This document shows, one piece after another, positions 18,062 to 26,334 of a stretch of 50,240 nt of DNA; position 1 is the stretch's first letter, and the number at the start of each line of letters is the position of its first letter. The stretch is from Anaerosporomusa subterranea. GTDB taxonomy: Bacteria > Bacillota > Negativicutes > Sporomusales > Acetonemataceae. The notes under the pieces are model-generated. The model was given only the letters and a program-made list of their open reading frames with translations. It did not search any database and was not told the origin of the DNA. The translations under genes were made by a program, and so were the position numbers. The stretch spans positions 1 through 50,240 of the forward strand of contig NZ_LSGP01000012.1 of assembly GCF_001611555.1 (NCBI RefSeq). The letters are read 5' to 3'.

Positions 18062-18300
18062 AAGACTTTCAGCCCCTAAGGGGCGAAAGTCCAACTTCCG
18101 CGGTACCACCCAAATTGCGTCAGCCAATGCTGAGCGCCTCTGTCCCAATAACGCTGGGGTGCGCCTGACCTACGCGGAGACCTTCAGTCCGGTCGCTCCA
18201 GAGTGAACTTCAGTCAGTCTGTCTTAGACCCGCTTCCAATCTATGGCGGACCCTCCCTGTAAAGCAGTGGCTGACTTACTCTCTCCATCATCGCGTCATG
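18062..18300 (-). promoter_or_regulatory. T-box leader of pheST (Phe, specifier UUC)
   Basis: On the minus strand the leader starts near GATGGAGAGAGTAAG. It shows a stem I with a candidate TTC specifier in TGAAGTTCACTC, then CGTAGG and a stem III-like CCCCAGCGTTATTGGG. The T-box core GGGTGGTACCGCGG follows, and the leader ends in the terminator GGACTTTCGCCCCTTAGGGG with its complement and TTTTTTGTTTT. Uncharged tRNA-Phe should stabilise the antiterminator and permit pheST transcription. The normal spacing from stem I to the T-box core here is a useful comparison for the interrupted thrS leader. Confidence 0.9.
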
Positions 18301-18476
18301 TTTTTTATTGCGTCGTCATTCGACGATATAATAAATACAGTGTAACTGAACCTGTTGCTTCAAACATCCTCCAAACGAAATCGGCAGTAAGCACGTGAGA
18401 CCACTCCTCTGCTCACAAGTCTGCATTTCATTGTCAGTGTTAGTATAGCATACTGTCAGATAAATTACAAGGATGC

Positions 18477-19277
18477 TCAGCCGCGCCGTTGGCGGGCAGC
18501 CTCGTACAAAATTACGGCTGCGGCTGCAGCCACATTTAACGATTCTGCCTGACCATAAATGGGAATAAATAGGTTCCGATCCGCGTGGGCTAATAGTTCA
18601 GTGCTAACTCCCTTGCCTTCATTACCAAAAACGACAGCCAGCGAACCACGAAAATCTGCTTCAAGATAGCACGAAGCTGCCTCCAGCGCTGTCGCGAACA
18701 ATCGGACCTTCGCCTGTCCGAATGCGGTTAATAAATCAGCATGACAAATGCCAACCGCCAGCGGCAAATGAAAGATGGATCCCATGCTGGCGCGCAGCGC
18801 TTTTCCGCTAAAAGGGTCAGTCGACCCTGCAGTTACAATAACAGCATCGGCTCCTGCCGCATCGGCTGTGCGCAAAATTGTCCCTAAATTTCCCGGGTCC
18901 TGAACGCCGTCAACAACAACAAACATTTGATTTTCTGCACTAAGCAACTGATTGATTGGTACGACGACCTGGCGGGCGGCGAACAGCACTCCCTGCGGTT
19001 GTTCAGTCTCAGCAGCTTTTGCCAACACCGCTTCTGAGACTTGAGTCATTCGACAGCGACGACCGGCTTCCTGAATAAGCTGCGCCGCTCGTTCCTGACT
19101 TGCGGCAGATTCAGTGAACAGGCCGAACTCGATCTCCCAACCGGACGCAAGCAGTTCCTCGCATAAGCGGACTCCCTCAACGACGAAGAGTCCACTCTCC
19201 TCGCGGCGTTTTTTTTGCTGCAAAGCGGCAGCCAGCTTGACTGCTGAGTTTTGAAGACTGGTCACCGTTTCAGTCAT
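18477..19277 (-). CDS. TrmH/SpoU-family RNA 2'-O-methyltransferase
   Basis: 266 aa SPOUT methyltransferase. An N-terminal substrate-binding domain (about 1-100) precedes the trefoil-knot SAM domain with motif 1 DGVQDPGNLGTILRTADAAG (about 122-141), motif 2 VVFGNEGKGVS and motif 3 IPIYGQAESLNVAAAAAVILYE at the C-terminus. It probably methylates a ribose in 23S rRNA or a tRNA; the exact nucleotide cannot be told. It overlaps the potassium channel regulator gene by 4 bp (ATGA) behind a GGAGGAG ribosome binding site. The location upstream of pheST is conserved in Firmicutes. Confidence 0.9.
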   Translation of the reverse strand: MTETVTSLQNSAVKLAAALQQKKRREESGLFVVEGVRLCEELLASGWEIEFGLFTESAASQERAAQLIQEAGRRCRMTQVSEAVLAKAAETEQPQGVLFAARQVVVPINQLLSAENQMFVVVDGVQDPGNLGTILRTADAAGADAVIVTAGSTDPFSGKALRASMGSIFHLPLAVGICHADLLTAFGQAKVRLFATALEAASCYLEADFRGSLAVVFGNEGKGVSTELLAHADRNLFIPIYGQAESLNVAAAAAVILYEAARQRRG

Positions 19278-19936
19278 TCCTGCTCCTCCAAACGCTGAAC
19301 TCCCTCAATGCTGCCGACAATAATTAAAATATCTTCCGCCTGCATGACTTCACTGGGCAAAGGTGGCACAATTAATCGTTCGCTACGTTTCATTGCTACA
19401 ACGTTGACACCAAATCTGGCGCGCAGATCTGCCTGGGCAAGACTCTTGCCAACATAGGCGGACGGTGTCTTAACTTCGACTAAACTAAGATTGGACGACA
19501 ACTCAATATAATCTAGCACGTTGCTGGAAACAAGATTATGCGCCACTCGCTGTCCCATATCACGTTCAGGATAAATCACCTTGTCTGCGCCAATTTTCTC
19601 GAGAATTTTACCATGCAATTCGTTACGAGCTTTAGCAACAATGCGGGGAACCCCCATTTCCTTTAACAACAGAGTTGTGACAATATTGGCTTGAACATCA
19701 TCGCCAATTGCCACGATCACGACATCATAATTACGAATCCCCATCGCCTTCAACGAGTTTTCGTCTGTGGTATCTGCTTGTAAGACATGGGTAACTTCAT
19801 CACTGAATTTCTGCGTCATTTCTTCATCCGCATCTACAGCCAACACTTCATAGCCTAATTGGTGCAAGGTCTTAGCCACGCTGACCCCGAAACGCCCCAG
19901 ACCAATTACTGCATATTGTCTGCTTTTCACTGCCAT
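19274..19936 (-). CDS. ktrA: Potassium uptake regulatory subunit KtrA/TrkA
   Basis: 220 aa cytosolic RCK protein. The Rossmann RCK_N domain has GLGRFGVSVAKTL near residue 13, with an acidic residue ending strand 2 (LAVDAD) as expected for nucleotide binding. The RCK_C (TrkA_C) domain occupies about 140-220. It gates the membrane subunit encoded 12 bp upstream. Two ATGs are possible; the second (19936) has better spacing to GGGGG. With the 3' rRNA methylase and the upstream ktrB it forms one operon. Confidence 0.9.
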   Translation of the reverse strand: MAVKSRQYAVIGLGRFGVSVAKTLHQLGYEVLAVDADEEMTQKFSDEVTHVLQADTTDENSLKAMGIRNYDVVIVAIGDDVQANIVTTLLLKEMGVPRIVAKARNELHGKILEKIGADKVIYPERDMGQRVAHNLVSSNVLDYIELSSNLSLVEVKTPSAYVGKSLAQADLRARFGVNVVAMKRSERLIVPPLPSEVMQAEDILIIVGSIEGVQRLEEQE

Positions 19937-19948
19937 TTCCATCCCCCG

Positions 19949-21316
19949 CTAACCAATTATAATTTTCCCCTCAGGATACTGAATAAGTCCCTTCCGTTCA
20001 CGCAATGCCAATGCCAAAACCAGAGTTATTGGCCCAATTCGACCAGCGAACATAGTGATAATCAACGCCACCTTTCCATGGTCAGAGAGCGAAGTCGTAA
20101 TTCCTGTCGTAATGCCTACCGTAGCAAATGCCGAAACGACCTCAAATAATATATTTAAGAACGGGAGTGTTTCGGTAATTGATAGCAGCATCGTCATCAG
20201 AATTACCAGCAACGCAGCAATGAATACCACTGTAAACGATTTATACACCAGGAATTGGGGAATCCGTCGGTGGAACAATACTGCATCTTGACTGCCTCGG
20301 GTCATTGCCGCCATTGCAGCGACCAGAACCGCAGCCGTTGATGTCTTTATGCCACCGCCTGTTGAACCAGGCGAAGCGCCGACAAACATTAGCAGAACCA
20401 TAAAAAATAGGGTCGTATCTTCCATTTTGCCAATATCCAACGTGTTGTAACCGGCTGTCCGCACAGTAACAGATTGAAAATAACTGCCTAGCAGTTTACC
20501 GGGCCATGACAAATTAGCCAGTGTATTGTTATATTCCAGCAAGAATATACCAAGCGTCCCACCCATTAAGAGAATAACTGTCGTCACAAGTACAACTTTC
20601 GTGTGGATGGAGCAATGTGAAAAATTCCGGTGAGTCCAGATATCAGAAATAACAGCAAAGCCAATGCCACCAAGGATAATCAATGTTGTGACTACCAAAT
20701 TAACAGTAATGTCATCGACATAGCCAGTCAAACTGCGAAATTCACCAAATAAATCAAAGCCCGCATTGCAGAATGAGGATACGGCATGCCAATAGCCGTA
20801 ATAAATGCCTTTTAAGCCGAACTCAGGCATCCAGCGTAATGCCAAAATAGTGCCGCCGATAAATTCTATCATAAGGGTAACTTTGATGATGTACAGAGTT
20901 AGCCGAACAACCCCTTCCATAGACAACTGGTTAAGCGCCTCCTGCATAATCAACCGTTCTTTCAGTTTGATCTTTTTGCCCATCAACAGCGCGACTAATG
21001 TCGTGATAGACATAATTCCCAAACCGCCAACCTGAATCAATCCAATTAATACCAGTTGACCAAATAGCGAATAGGTTGTGCCTGTATCAACGACGATAAG
21101 CCCTGTGACACAGACAGCTGAAGTAGCAGTAAACAAAGCATCCAGGAAGGAAACTGTATAGCCCGGCTTAGCTGACGCCCACGAAGTAGATAATAAGCAC
21201 GCTCCAAGCAGAATAGTCCCAGCAAAGCCGATTGCGATAAATTGATACGGACTTAACCGAACATGCCAACCAGATATCAAACGTTTCAGCATTGTAAGTT
21301 GAATGGGATCCTTCAC
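19949..21316 (-). CDS. ktrB: Potassium uptake channel subunit KtrB/TrkH
   Basis: 455 aa integral membrane subunit with the four-fold M1-P-M2 repeat of Trk/Ktr transporters. Filter segments are visible as TATSAVCVTGLIVVD, SSFCNAGFDLFGEF, GASPGSTGGGIKT and AFATVGITTGIT. At this length, without the two extra N-terminal helices of Enterobacterial TrkH, KtrB is the better name. The GTG start at 21316 follows GGGGTG. It probably forms a complex with KtrA from the next gene. Confidence 0.92.
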   Translation of the reverse strand: MKDPIQLTMLKRLISGWHVRLSPYQFIAIGFAGTILLGACLLSTSWASAKPGYTVSFLDALFTATSAVCVTGLIVVDTGTTYSLFGQLVLIGLIQVGGLGIMSITTLVALLMGKKIKLKERLIMQEALNQLSMEGVVRLTLYIIKVTLMIEFIGGTILALRWMPEFGLKGIYYGYWHAVSSFCNAGFDLFGEFRSLTGYVDDITVNLVVTTLIILGGIGFAVISDIWTHRNFSHCSIHTKVVLVTTVILLMGGTLGIFLLEYNNTLANLSWPGKLLGSYFQSVTVRTAGYNTLDIGKMEDTTLFFMVLLMFVGASPGSTGGGIKTSTAAVLVAAMAAMTRGSQDAVLFHRRIPQFLVYKSFTVVFIAALLVILMTMLLSITETLPFLNILFEVVSAFATVGITTGITTSLSDHGKVALIITMFAGRIGPITLVLALALRERKGLIQYPEGKIIIG

Positions 21317-21399
21317 TTTTTCACCCCATATATTACCATTAGATTAGTTCAGACTATATTATACTGCGCGCTTTTGGGCAAGTCTATCGAAATTAACGC

Positions 21400-21437
21400 A
21401 AAAAGCCTATCCCCAGAATAATAGGGATAGGCTTTTT
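21400..21437 (-). terminator. Terminator of the aldolase gene
   Basis: AAAAAGCCTATCCC and GGGATAGGCTTTTT form a perfect 14 bp stem with T-tracts on both strands. On the minus strand it follows the class II aldolase stop at 21448. Confidence 0.85.
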
Positions 21438-21447
21438 CATCTGAATT

Positions 21448-22293
21448 CTAAATTGCTTTTGAGATACAGTCAAAGGATAACATATATTTTCGCACCGAAT
21501 CCTTAACGCCCTTTTTCACGACCGCCATCAAGGAAATGTAATTCGATGCCGGATTTTTCGCTAGTTCGCTCTTGAGAGTCTCTGTAGCAACCATCGACAT
21601 ATCTGTTGCGATATTGATCTTAGCAATACCGGAGTTGATTACCAGCCGATATTCATCCTTATGCATCCGTGAACCACCGTGCATCACCAGCGGGACATGA
21701 ACTGCATTATACAATTCTCCGAGTTTAGAGTAATTTAGCGTAGGCATCTCGCGCACATTGCCGTGATTATGTCCGATCCCAACGGCTAGTGCATCTATTC
21801 TCGTTCTTTGTACAAATTCAGCCGCCATTTCTGGCTGCGATACGGCGCTAGCTGAAGCTTCAATACCCTCCAGACAGCCAATATAGCCCAATTCCCCTTC
21901 TACTGACAGGCCAAGGGAATGGGCTATACGAGTAATATCCTTTGTGCGTTTTATATTCTCTTCAAGGGGCAAGGCAGAGCCATCATACATGACCGAGGTA
22001 AAGCCCCAGCGAATTGCTTTCATCAATCCCTCGTAGGTGTGACCATGATCTAGGTGCAGTGCAATCGGCACGCTGGACTTCTGAGCAGCTTTTAGCATTG
22101 CAGCCGCAAGAGTATCCACATCCACAAATTTAAATAAGCGTTCTGCAATGCCGAGTACTAGTGGCGTCTTTAACTCCTCGGCGACTTCAACCACCGCACC
22201 CAGCGTCTCGAAGTTAAAAACGTTGAATCCGCCCACTGCATAGTTGCGTTTCCGGGCATCTTTCAGGATGTCCGCCAGTGTGACTAAGGCCAT
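21448..22293 (-). CDS. Class II fructose-bisphosphate aldolase family protein
   Basis: 281 aa zinc-dependent aldolase. The metal and catalytic motifs are present: LHLDHGHTYE (about 79-88, catalytic Asp and first His), GELGYIG, GIGHNHGN (second metal His) and VMHGGSR (third). The length and sequence fit FbaA/GatY-type enzymes acting on a ketose bisphosphate. GHNHGN differs from the usual GNVHG/GTSHG of well-studied FbaA, so the preferred sugar is uncertain. AAGGAGGAG precedes the ATG. It is monocistronic. Glycolysis/gluconeogenesis is the default role, but a tagatose- or other-sugar aldolase is possible. Confidence 0.85.
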   Translation of the reverse strand: MALVTLADILKDARKRNYAVGGFNVFNFETLGAVVEVAEELKTPLVLGIAERLFKFVDVDTLAAAMLKAAQKSSVPIALHLDHGHTYEGLMKAIRWGFTSVMYDGSALPLEENIKRTKDITRIAHSLGLSVEGELGYIGCLEGIEASASAVSQPEMAAEFVQRTRIDALAVGIGHNHGNVREMPTLNYSKLGELYNAVHVPLVMHGGSRMHKDEYRLVINSGIAKINIATDMSMVATETLKSELAKNPASNYISLMAVVKKGVKDSVRKYMLSFDCISKAI

Positions 22294-22518
22294 GGCAATC
22301 TCCTCCTTATTGTAGATTATGGGTTCCTAACCCACTTCCTTATGACTAACATATTCGAGATCAGCACAAAAACACCTGCGGAATTATCAAAAAAATTTAA
22401 TAATTGTGTCATTAGCAATCTACGCTCAAATACTTGTTATATTAATTGTTTCCGTCCTAAGCTGAAATATACCTATAGATGTAAATTTTTTTCCAAATCA
22501 CGACAGTAATATGATAAA
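22294..22518. other. Intergenic region, promoter of the aldolase gene presumed
   Basis: About 225 bp, AT-rich. I see no small ORF with a ribosome binding site and no stable hairpin other than the rplT terminator that follows. Confidence 0.4.
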
Positions 22519-22548
22519 AAAAGCCTTCCGGAAGTCCGGAAGGCTTTT
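22519..22548 (-). terminator. Terminator of the infC-rpmI-rplT operon
   Basis: AAAAGCCTTCCGG and CCGGAAGGCTTTT form a perfect 13 bp stem with a 4-base loop, a few bases after the rplT stop; on the minus strand it ends in a U-tract. Confidence 0.9.
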
Positions 22549-22553
22549 GGGGC

Positions 22554-22913
22554 TTACTTTTGCAGTTGTTGCTTTGCTGCCTCTACCAATTGAGCGAATG
22601 CAGGCATATCATTGATCGCCATATCGGCTAGCATTTTACGGTTAATGTTAATGCCGGCTTTATGCAGACCGTTCATGAACTGGCTGTAAGAGATATTATT
22701 GATACGAGCCGCGGCATTAATACGTGCAATCCACAGTTTGCGGAAGTTGCGCTTATTGGCGCGGCGGTCACGTAGTGCATAGGATAGCGAGTGCATAACG
22801 GATTCGTTAGCTTTCTTAAACAGGCGATGCCTCGCACCTCTATAACCTTTGGCTAGCTTTAGGATCTTTTTATGGCGTCTATGCGCAGTCACGCCTTTTT
22901 TTACTCTCGGCAT
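22554..22913 (-). CDS. rplT: 50S ribosomal protein L20
   Basis: 119 aa, the normal length. It begins [29 protein letters not shown], the basic rRNA-binding helix of L20, and continues with the conserved globular C-domain. It is essential early in 50S assembly. In Bacillus L20 also represses its own operon by binding the leader RNA; a candidate leader is at 23724-23884. Confidence 0.98.
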   Translation of the reverse strand: MPRVKKGVTAHRRHKKILKLAKGYRGARHRLFKKANESVMHSLSYALRDRRANKRNFRKLWIARINAAARINNISYSQFMNGLHKAGININRKMLADMAINDMPAFAQLVEAAKQQLQK

Positions 22914-22956
22914 GGTATAAACCTCCTCTTAGTGTTTGGCCTGTATCAAGTTTACC

Positions 22957-23154
22957 TTAAGCGTATGGCAGCATTTTGACCACGCGTTCATGGTCAGATT
23001 TAGAAACCAGCGCTGCTTTGCGCAAACCGCGTTTGCGAGCAGGAGATTTCTTCTCAAGAATATGGCTTCTGAAAGAATGAGCGTGCTTAAATTGACCAGA
23101 AGCAGTCTTGGTGAACCGCTTAGCGGCGCTTCTGCGAGTTTTCATTTTTGGCAT
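22957..23154 (-). CDS. rpmI: 50S ribosomal protein L35
   Basis: 65 aa, normal length for L35, starting [20 protein letters not shown], with the [17 protein letters not shown] block. AAGGAGG ribosome binding site. It is the middle gene of the infC-rpmI-rplT operon, 14 bp after infC and 43 bp before rplT. Confidence 0.98.
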   Translation of the reverse strand: MPKMKTRRSAAKRFTKTASGQFKHAHSFRSHILEKKSPARKRGLRKAALVSKSDHERVVKMLPYA

Positions 23155-23168
23155 CGGTGGGTCCTCCT

Positions 23169-23723
23169 TTATTTTGCTGGTTGTGGTGGTTGCGATTGCT
23201 GTTGCGGCTGTACCACCTTAGGGGCAAGGATCATGATCATATTTTTACCTTCCAGCTTGGGTTCGCGTTCCAGTATAACAAGGTCCTTCAATTCCGCAGC
23301 CATGCGAGTTAGCACTTGCCGGCCCAATTCGGGATGGGAGAGCTCACGGCCCCGGAACATAATCGTCACCTTTACCTTGTCGCCGTCTGCGAGAAAACGC
23401 TGCGCGTTCTTTAGTTTGACAAAATAGTCATGATCTTCAATATTAGGCCGCAGCTTAACTTCTTTGAGCGTAACGATCTTTTGCTTCTTCTTTGTCTCTT
23501 TCTCACGTTTTTGCTGCTCGAAGCGGAATTTACCAAAATCCATGATTCGGCAAACCGGCGGTTTGGCAGTTGGAGCCACCTCCACCAGATCGAGTAACTG
23601 CTCTCCGGCTAAACGGAGTGCATCGCGTAAAGACATGATGCCTAATTGATCATTCGCAGCGCTGACCACACGAACTTCTTTGGCGCGGATTTCCTCGTTA
23701 ACCTTTAACGTCTCCTTGCTAAT
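23169..23723 (-). CDS. infC: Translation initiation factor IF-3, ATT start
   Basis: 184 aa two-domain IF-3: N-domain about 10-80, linker with the KKKQK lysine run, C-domain about 95-175 with [11 protein letters not shown]. The first standard start codon, a GTG at 23669, would remove the conserved [12 protein letters not shown] segment of the N-domain. Upstream in the same frame, an ATT at 23721-23723 lies seven bases after GGAGGTG and restores the full N-terminus ([17 protein letters not shown]). An AUU start is known for infC in enterobacteria, where IF-3 discriminates against it to control its own synthesis. First gene of the operon. The C-terminal tail is Pro/Gln-rich. Confidence 0.92.
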   Translation of the reverse strand: MSKETLKVNEEIRAKEVRVVSAANDQLGIMSLRDALRLAGEQLLDLVEVAPTAKPPVCRIMDFGKFRFEQQKREKETKKKQKIVTLKEVKLRPNIEDHDYFVKLKNAQRFLADGDKVKVTIMFRGRELSHPELGRQVLTRMAAELKDLVILEREPKLEGKNMIMILAPKVVQPQQQSQPPQPAK

Positions 23724-23884
23724 TGCTTGTCACCTCCATAAAATTTAACAAAAACAGAAAGCGGGTGGCATAAAACCACCCGCAAAAACGCCCATTACTG
23801 GACCGCTTGGCTAACCTTACTAACAGCTCCTTGGCGTTGTAAGGCGAGAAGCGAGTGGCTTCTGCTTAAATTAGTATTAAATAC
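23724..23884 (-). promoter_or_regulatory. L20-type leader of the infC operon
   Basis: About 160 nt of untranslated leader between the promoter and the ATT start. It holds a terminator hairpin (23761-23783) followed by TTTCTGTTTTTG on the minus strand. An upstream AACGCC can pair with GGGCGTT just before the terminator as a competing stem. This matches the plan of the Bacillus L20 leader, in which L20 binds a 23S-like fold and triggers premature termination. The specific L20-binding fold was not proven here. Confidence 0.65.
23761..23783 (-). terminator. Attenuator hairpin in the infC leader
   Basis: GCGGGTGG and CCACCCGC form a perfect 8 bp stem with a 7-base loop, followed on the minus strand by a T-rich tail, 38 bp ahead of the infC start codon. 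Confidence 0.75.
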
Positions 23885-23890
23885 TATAAC

Positions 23891-23919
23891 AGTGTAGCAC
23901 CTTCAGCAAGAAAAAGCAA
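23891..23919 (-). promoter_or_regulatory. Promoter of infC-rpmI-rplT
   Basis: Minus strand TTGCTT-N17-TACACT, a good sigma-A type promoter; transcription would start near 23884. Confidence 0.6.
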
Positions 23920-23939
23920 GCGTGTTCTGCTGCTTTATT

Positions 23940-25850
23940 TTACTGTTTTTTTGCAACGATTTCTTCCAACAGTTCGGCAGTAAATTGTTCAGCCGGCTTA
24001 GATCCCAAATCGCCTACACTCCGTTTTCGAACGGCGACCGTCCCAGCCTCTGCTTCTTTGTCACCGACAACAAGCAAATATGGCACTTTCTCCATTTGCC
24101 CCTCGCGGATTTTGTAACCAATTTTTTCATTGCGAGCATCTACTTCCACCCGAACATCTTTATCTCGCATACTGGCAGCAAGCTTCTCGGCATAATCCAA
24201 ATGGCGGTCAGTCAGCGGCAGAATCCGCACCTGGACTGGTGCCAACCAAGTCGGAAACGCGCCGGCGAAATGCTCGATCAAAATACCGATAAACCGTTCA
24301 ATGCTGCCATAAACCACACGATGAATCATGACCGGACGATGTTTCTGACCATCTTCACCAATGTAGTTTAAGTCAAATTTCTCAGGCATCTGCATGTCGA
24401 GTTGAATCGTGCCACATTGCCAAGTCCGGCCAATGGAATCCCGAAGATGGAAATCAATTTTGGGGCCGTAGAAAGCGCCGTCACCCTCGTTGACTTTATA
24501 ATCCATGCCGCGTGCATCAAGCGCTTCGCGCAGTGCATTGGTCGCAATATCCCACATTTCATCAGAGCCCATCGCCTTCTCTGGCTTTGTGCTTAATTCA
24601 GCGTGATAGGACAATCCAAATACGCCATAAACAGTGTCAAACAAATCAATTACACTCTGAATTTCCTGTTTGATCTGTGATGGTAGCATAAAAATATGCG
24701 CATCATCTTGAGTAAAGCTTCTGACTCGCATCAGACCATGCAATGCGCCGGAAATTTCATGCCTGTGAACAAGTCCCAGTTCGGCAGTCCGTAGAGGCAG
24801 ATCGCGGTAGCTGTGATGTTGGGTGCGATACACGAGTATGCCACCTGGGCAGTTCATCGGCTTAACTGCATAGCCTTCGCCGTCAATATTGGTAAAATAC
24901 ATATTGTCACGGTAATGATCCCAGTGGCCAGATTGCTGCCACAAGCTCTGATGCAGAATAATTGGCGTCTTGATCTCCTGGTAGCCAAATTTGATATGCA
25001 GCTTGCGCCAAAATGCCTCTAACTCGTTGCGTATTACCATACCTTTTGGGTGAAAGAACGGAAAGCCAGGCCCTTCATCTTGGATACTAAACAAATCCAG
25101 TTCACGACCCAATTTACGATGGTCGCGTTTGGCCGCCTCTTCAAGCATTTTCAGATGTTCTTCCAAATCAGCCTTTTTCTCAAATGCTGTGCCGTAAATG
25201 CGCTGCAGCATCTTATTCTTGACATCGCCGCGCCAATATGCGCCAGCCAAGCTTTGTAACCGAATAGCCTTCACTTTACCTGTTGAGACAACATGCGGAC
25301 CTGCGCATAAATCAGAAAACTCACCCTGTTTATACAAAGAAATTACCGAATCTTCCGGCAGATCGCGAATTAATTCTTCCTTATATATCTCACCCTGCTC
25401 ACGGAACAGTTTAAGCGCCTCATCGCGGCTGATCTCGATCCGTTCAATCGGCGAATCTTCCTTGATGATTTTCTCTATTTCAGCCTGAATTTTTTCCAGA
25501 TCTTCTGGAGTGAAAGTATGCGCAGTATCAATATCATAATAGAATCCATTGGCAATCGCCGGACCAATAGCTAGTTTCACATCGCCATACAGTCGCTTTA
25601 CTGCTTGCGCCATGATATGGGATGCGCTGTGACGGAGCGCGTCCCTGCCTTCAGCATCTTCAAAGGTTAGGAATTCAACCTTAGCATCGTGGTCGAGCGT
25701 GCGCACCAACTCAGTAACCTTGCCATCCACTTTGGCGACCAGAGCGCTTTTCGCCAGGCCACGGCTAATGGATTCGGCGATTTTGAGCAACGTTATTCCC
25801 TTGTCCACCTCACGAATTGAGCCGTCTTTTAGTGTAACGTGTATCATCAT
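23940..25850 (-). CDS. thrS: Threonyl-tRNA synthetase
   Basis: 636 aa class II synthetase. TGS domain at about 1-62, editing-type second domain with HSASHIMAQAVKRL at about 74-87, catalytic core at about 240-535 and anticodon-binding domain at about 540-636. In the core, MNCPGG supplies the zinc Cys, and RHEISGALHGLMRVRSFTQDDAHIF is motif 2. AGGGAGG lies ahead of two adjacent ATGs (25850 and 25847), either of which may start. It is controlled by a Thr T-box interrupted by a repeat element. Order ytxC-thrS-infC is typical of Firmicutes. Confidence 0.97.
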   Translation of the reverse strand: MMIHVTLKDGSIREVDKGITLLKIAESISRGLAKSALVAKVDGKVTELVRTLDHDAKVEFLTFEDAEGRDALRHSASHIMAQAVKRLYGDVKLAIGPAIANGFYYDIDTAHTFTPEDLEKIQAEIEKIIKEDSPIERIEISRDEALKLFREQGEIYKEELIRDLPEDSVISLYKQGEFSDLCAGPHVVSTGKVKAIRLQSLAGAYWRGDVKNKMLQRIYGTAFEKKADLEEHLKMLEEAAKRDHRKLGRELDLFSIQDEGPGFPFFHPKGMVIRNELEAFWRKLHIKFGYQEIKTPIILHQSLWQQSGHWDHYRDNMYFTNIDGEGYAVKPMNCPGGILVYRTQHHSYRDLPLRTAELGLVHRHEISGALHGLMRVRSFTQDDAHIFMLPSQIKQEIQSVIDLFDTVYGVFGLSYHAELSTKPEKAMGSDEMWDIATNALREALDARGMDYKVNEGDGAFYGPKIDFHLRDSIGRTWQCGTIQLDMQMPEKFDLNYIGEDGQKHRPVMIHRVVYGSIERFIGILIEHFAGAFPTWLAPVQVRILPLTDRHLDYAEKLAASMRDKDVRVEVDARNEKIGYKIREGQMEKVPYLLVVGDKEAEAGTVAVRKRSVGDLGSKPAEQFTAELLEEIVAKKQ

Positions 25851-25861
25851 CTAATCCTCCC

Positions 25862-26299
25862 TAAAAAAATATAAACTCCCGTCCCAAAAGGGACGGGAGT
25901 TTTACCCGCGGTTCCACCCTGCTTGACGCACAAGTTGCGCCCTGCTTTTGCTATGATAACGGGAAGCAATCCCGGCGGCAACCTACTGGAGACCGTTGCA
26001 AAATCCATCTGCGTTGCACCCGCGAGGGGTATGCCGCCAACTCTAGGGCGCTAAAGCGCCAAGGGTTGCGCAATCACGACTACGCATGCTTGCGTACCTA
26101 TTGTACGCGGCGCGGCGCAAGCCTCGCTGTCCTAGCATCTGGAGCTTTTCCAACTAGTCTCAATAATTCGGCCCCACAGTTCAAAGGTGGTAACAGCAGT
26201 TTCGGCGTCAGGATGCTTGCAGCCGGTGGCATCCATTCTCTGATCACGTCGTGCAAACCGTGTCGTGTCCTCATCATTACTTTAATACTGTAATTGTTA
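25862..26299 (-). promoter_or_regulatory. T-box leader of thrS, interrupted by a repeat
   Basis: On the minus strand, stem I is recognisable at about 26160-26275: AATGATGAGGACACGACACG, then AGAGAATGGATGCC pairing with GGCTGCAAGCATCC, then ACCACC, which contains a Thr ACC specifier. After TTATTGAG the sequence changes to the repeat (25990-26160). It then resumes with AGTAGG, a CCGGGATTGCTTCCCG stem III and the T-box core AGGGTGGAACCGCGG, and ends in the terminator ACTCCCGTCCC with its complement at 25867-25899. Total length is about 440 nt, much longer than the 240 nt pheST leader. Confidence 0.85.
25990..26160 (+). mobile_element. MITE-like repeat, copy C, inside the thrS T-box
   Basis: 171 bp non-coding element. 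It begins AGACCGTTGCAAAATCCATC and its inverted right end begins AGACTAGTTGGAAAAGCTCC, again an imperfect terminal inverted repeat ending in a CA(T/G).TG. Inside, CATCTGCGTTGCACCC and GCGCTAAAGCGCCAAG-GTTGCGCA match copy A almost exactly, and paired TGCGTAC/GTACGC blocks occur in both. It is read in antisense within the thrS leader. Removing it would rejoin TTGAG with TAGG, giving a normal T-box segment. Confidence 0.65.
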
Positions 26300-26305
26300 T
26301 AAATT

Positions 26306-26334
26306 AGTATACCTTTTCTGTTCGCCCTTGTCAA
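26306..26334 (-). promoter_or_regulatory. Promoter of thrS
   Basis: Minus strand TTGACA-N17-TATACT, close to the sigma-A consensus. The -35 overlaps the ytxC stop codon, so thrS can be transcribed independently. Confidence 0.8.

Noticed and set aside
26066-26334. Two ORFs (75 and 78 codons) on opposite strands
   Set aside because: They lie in the thrS T-box leader and repeat copy C, which explain the sequence as RNA structure.
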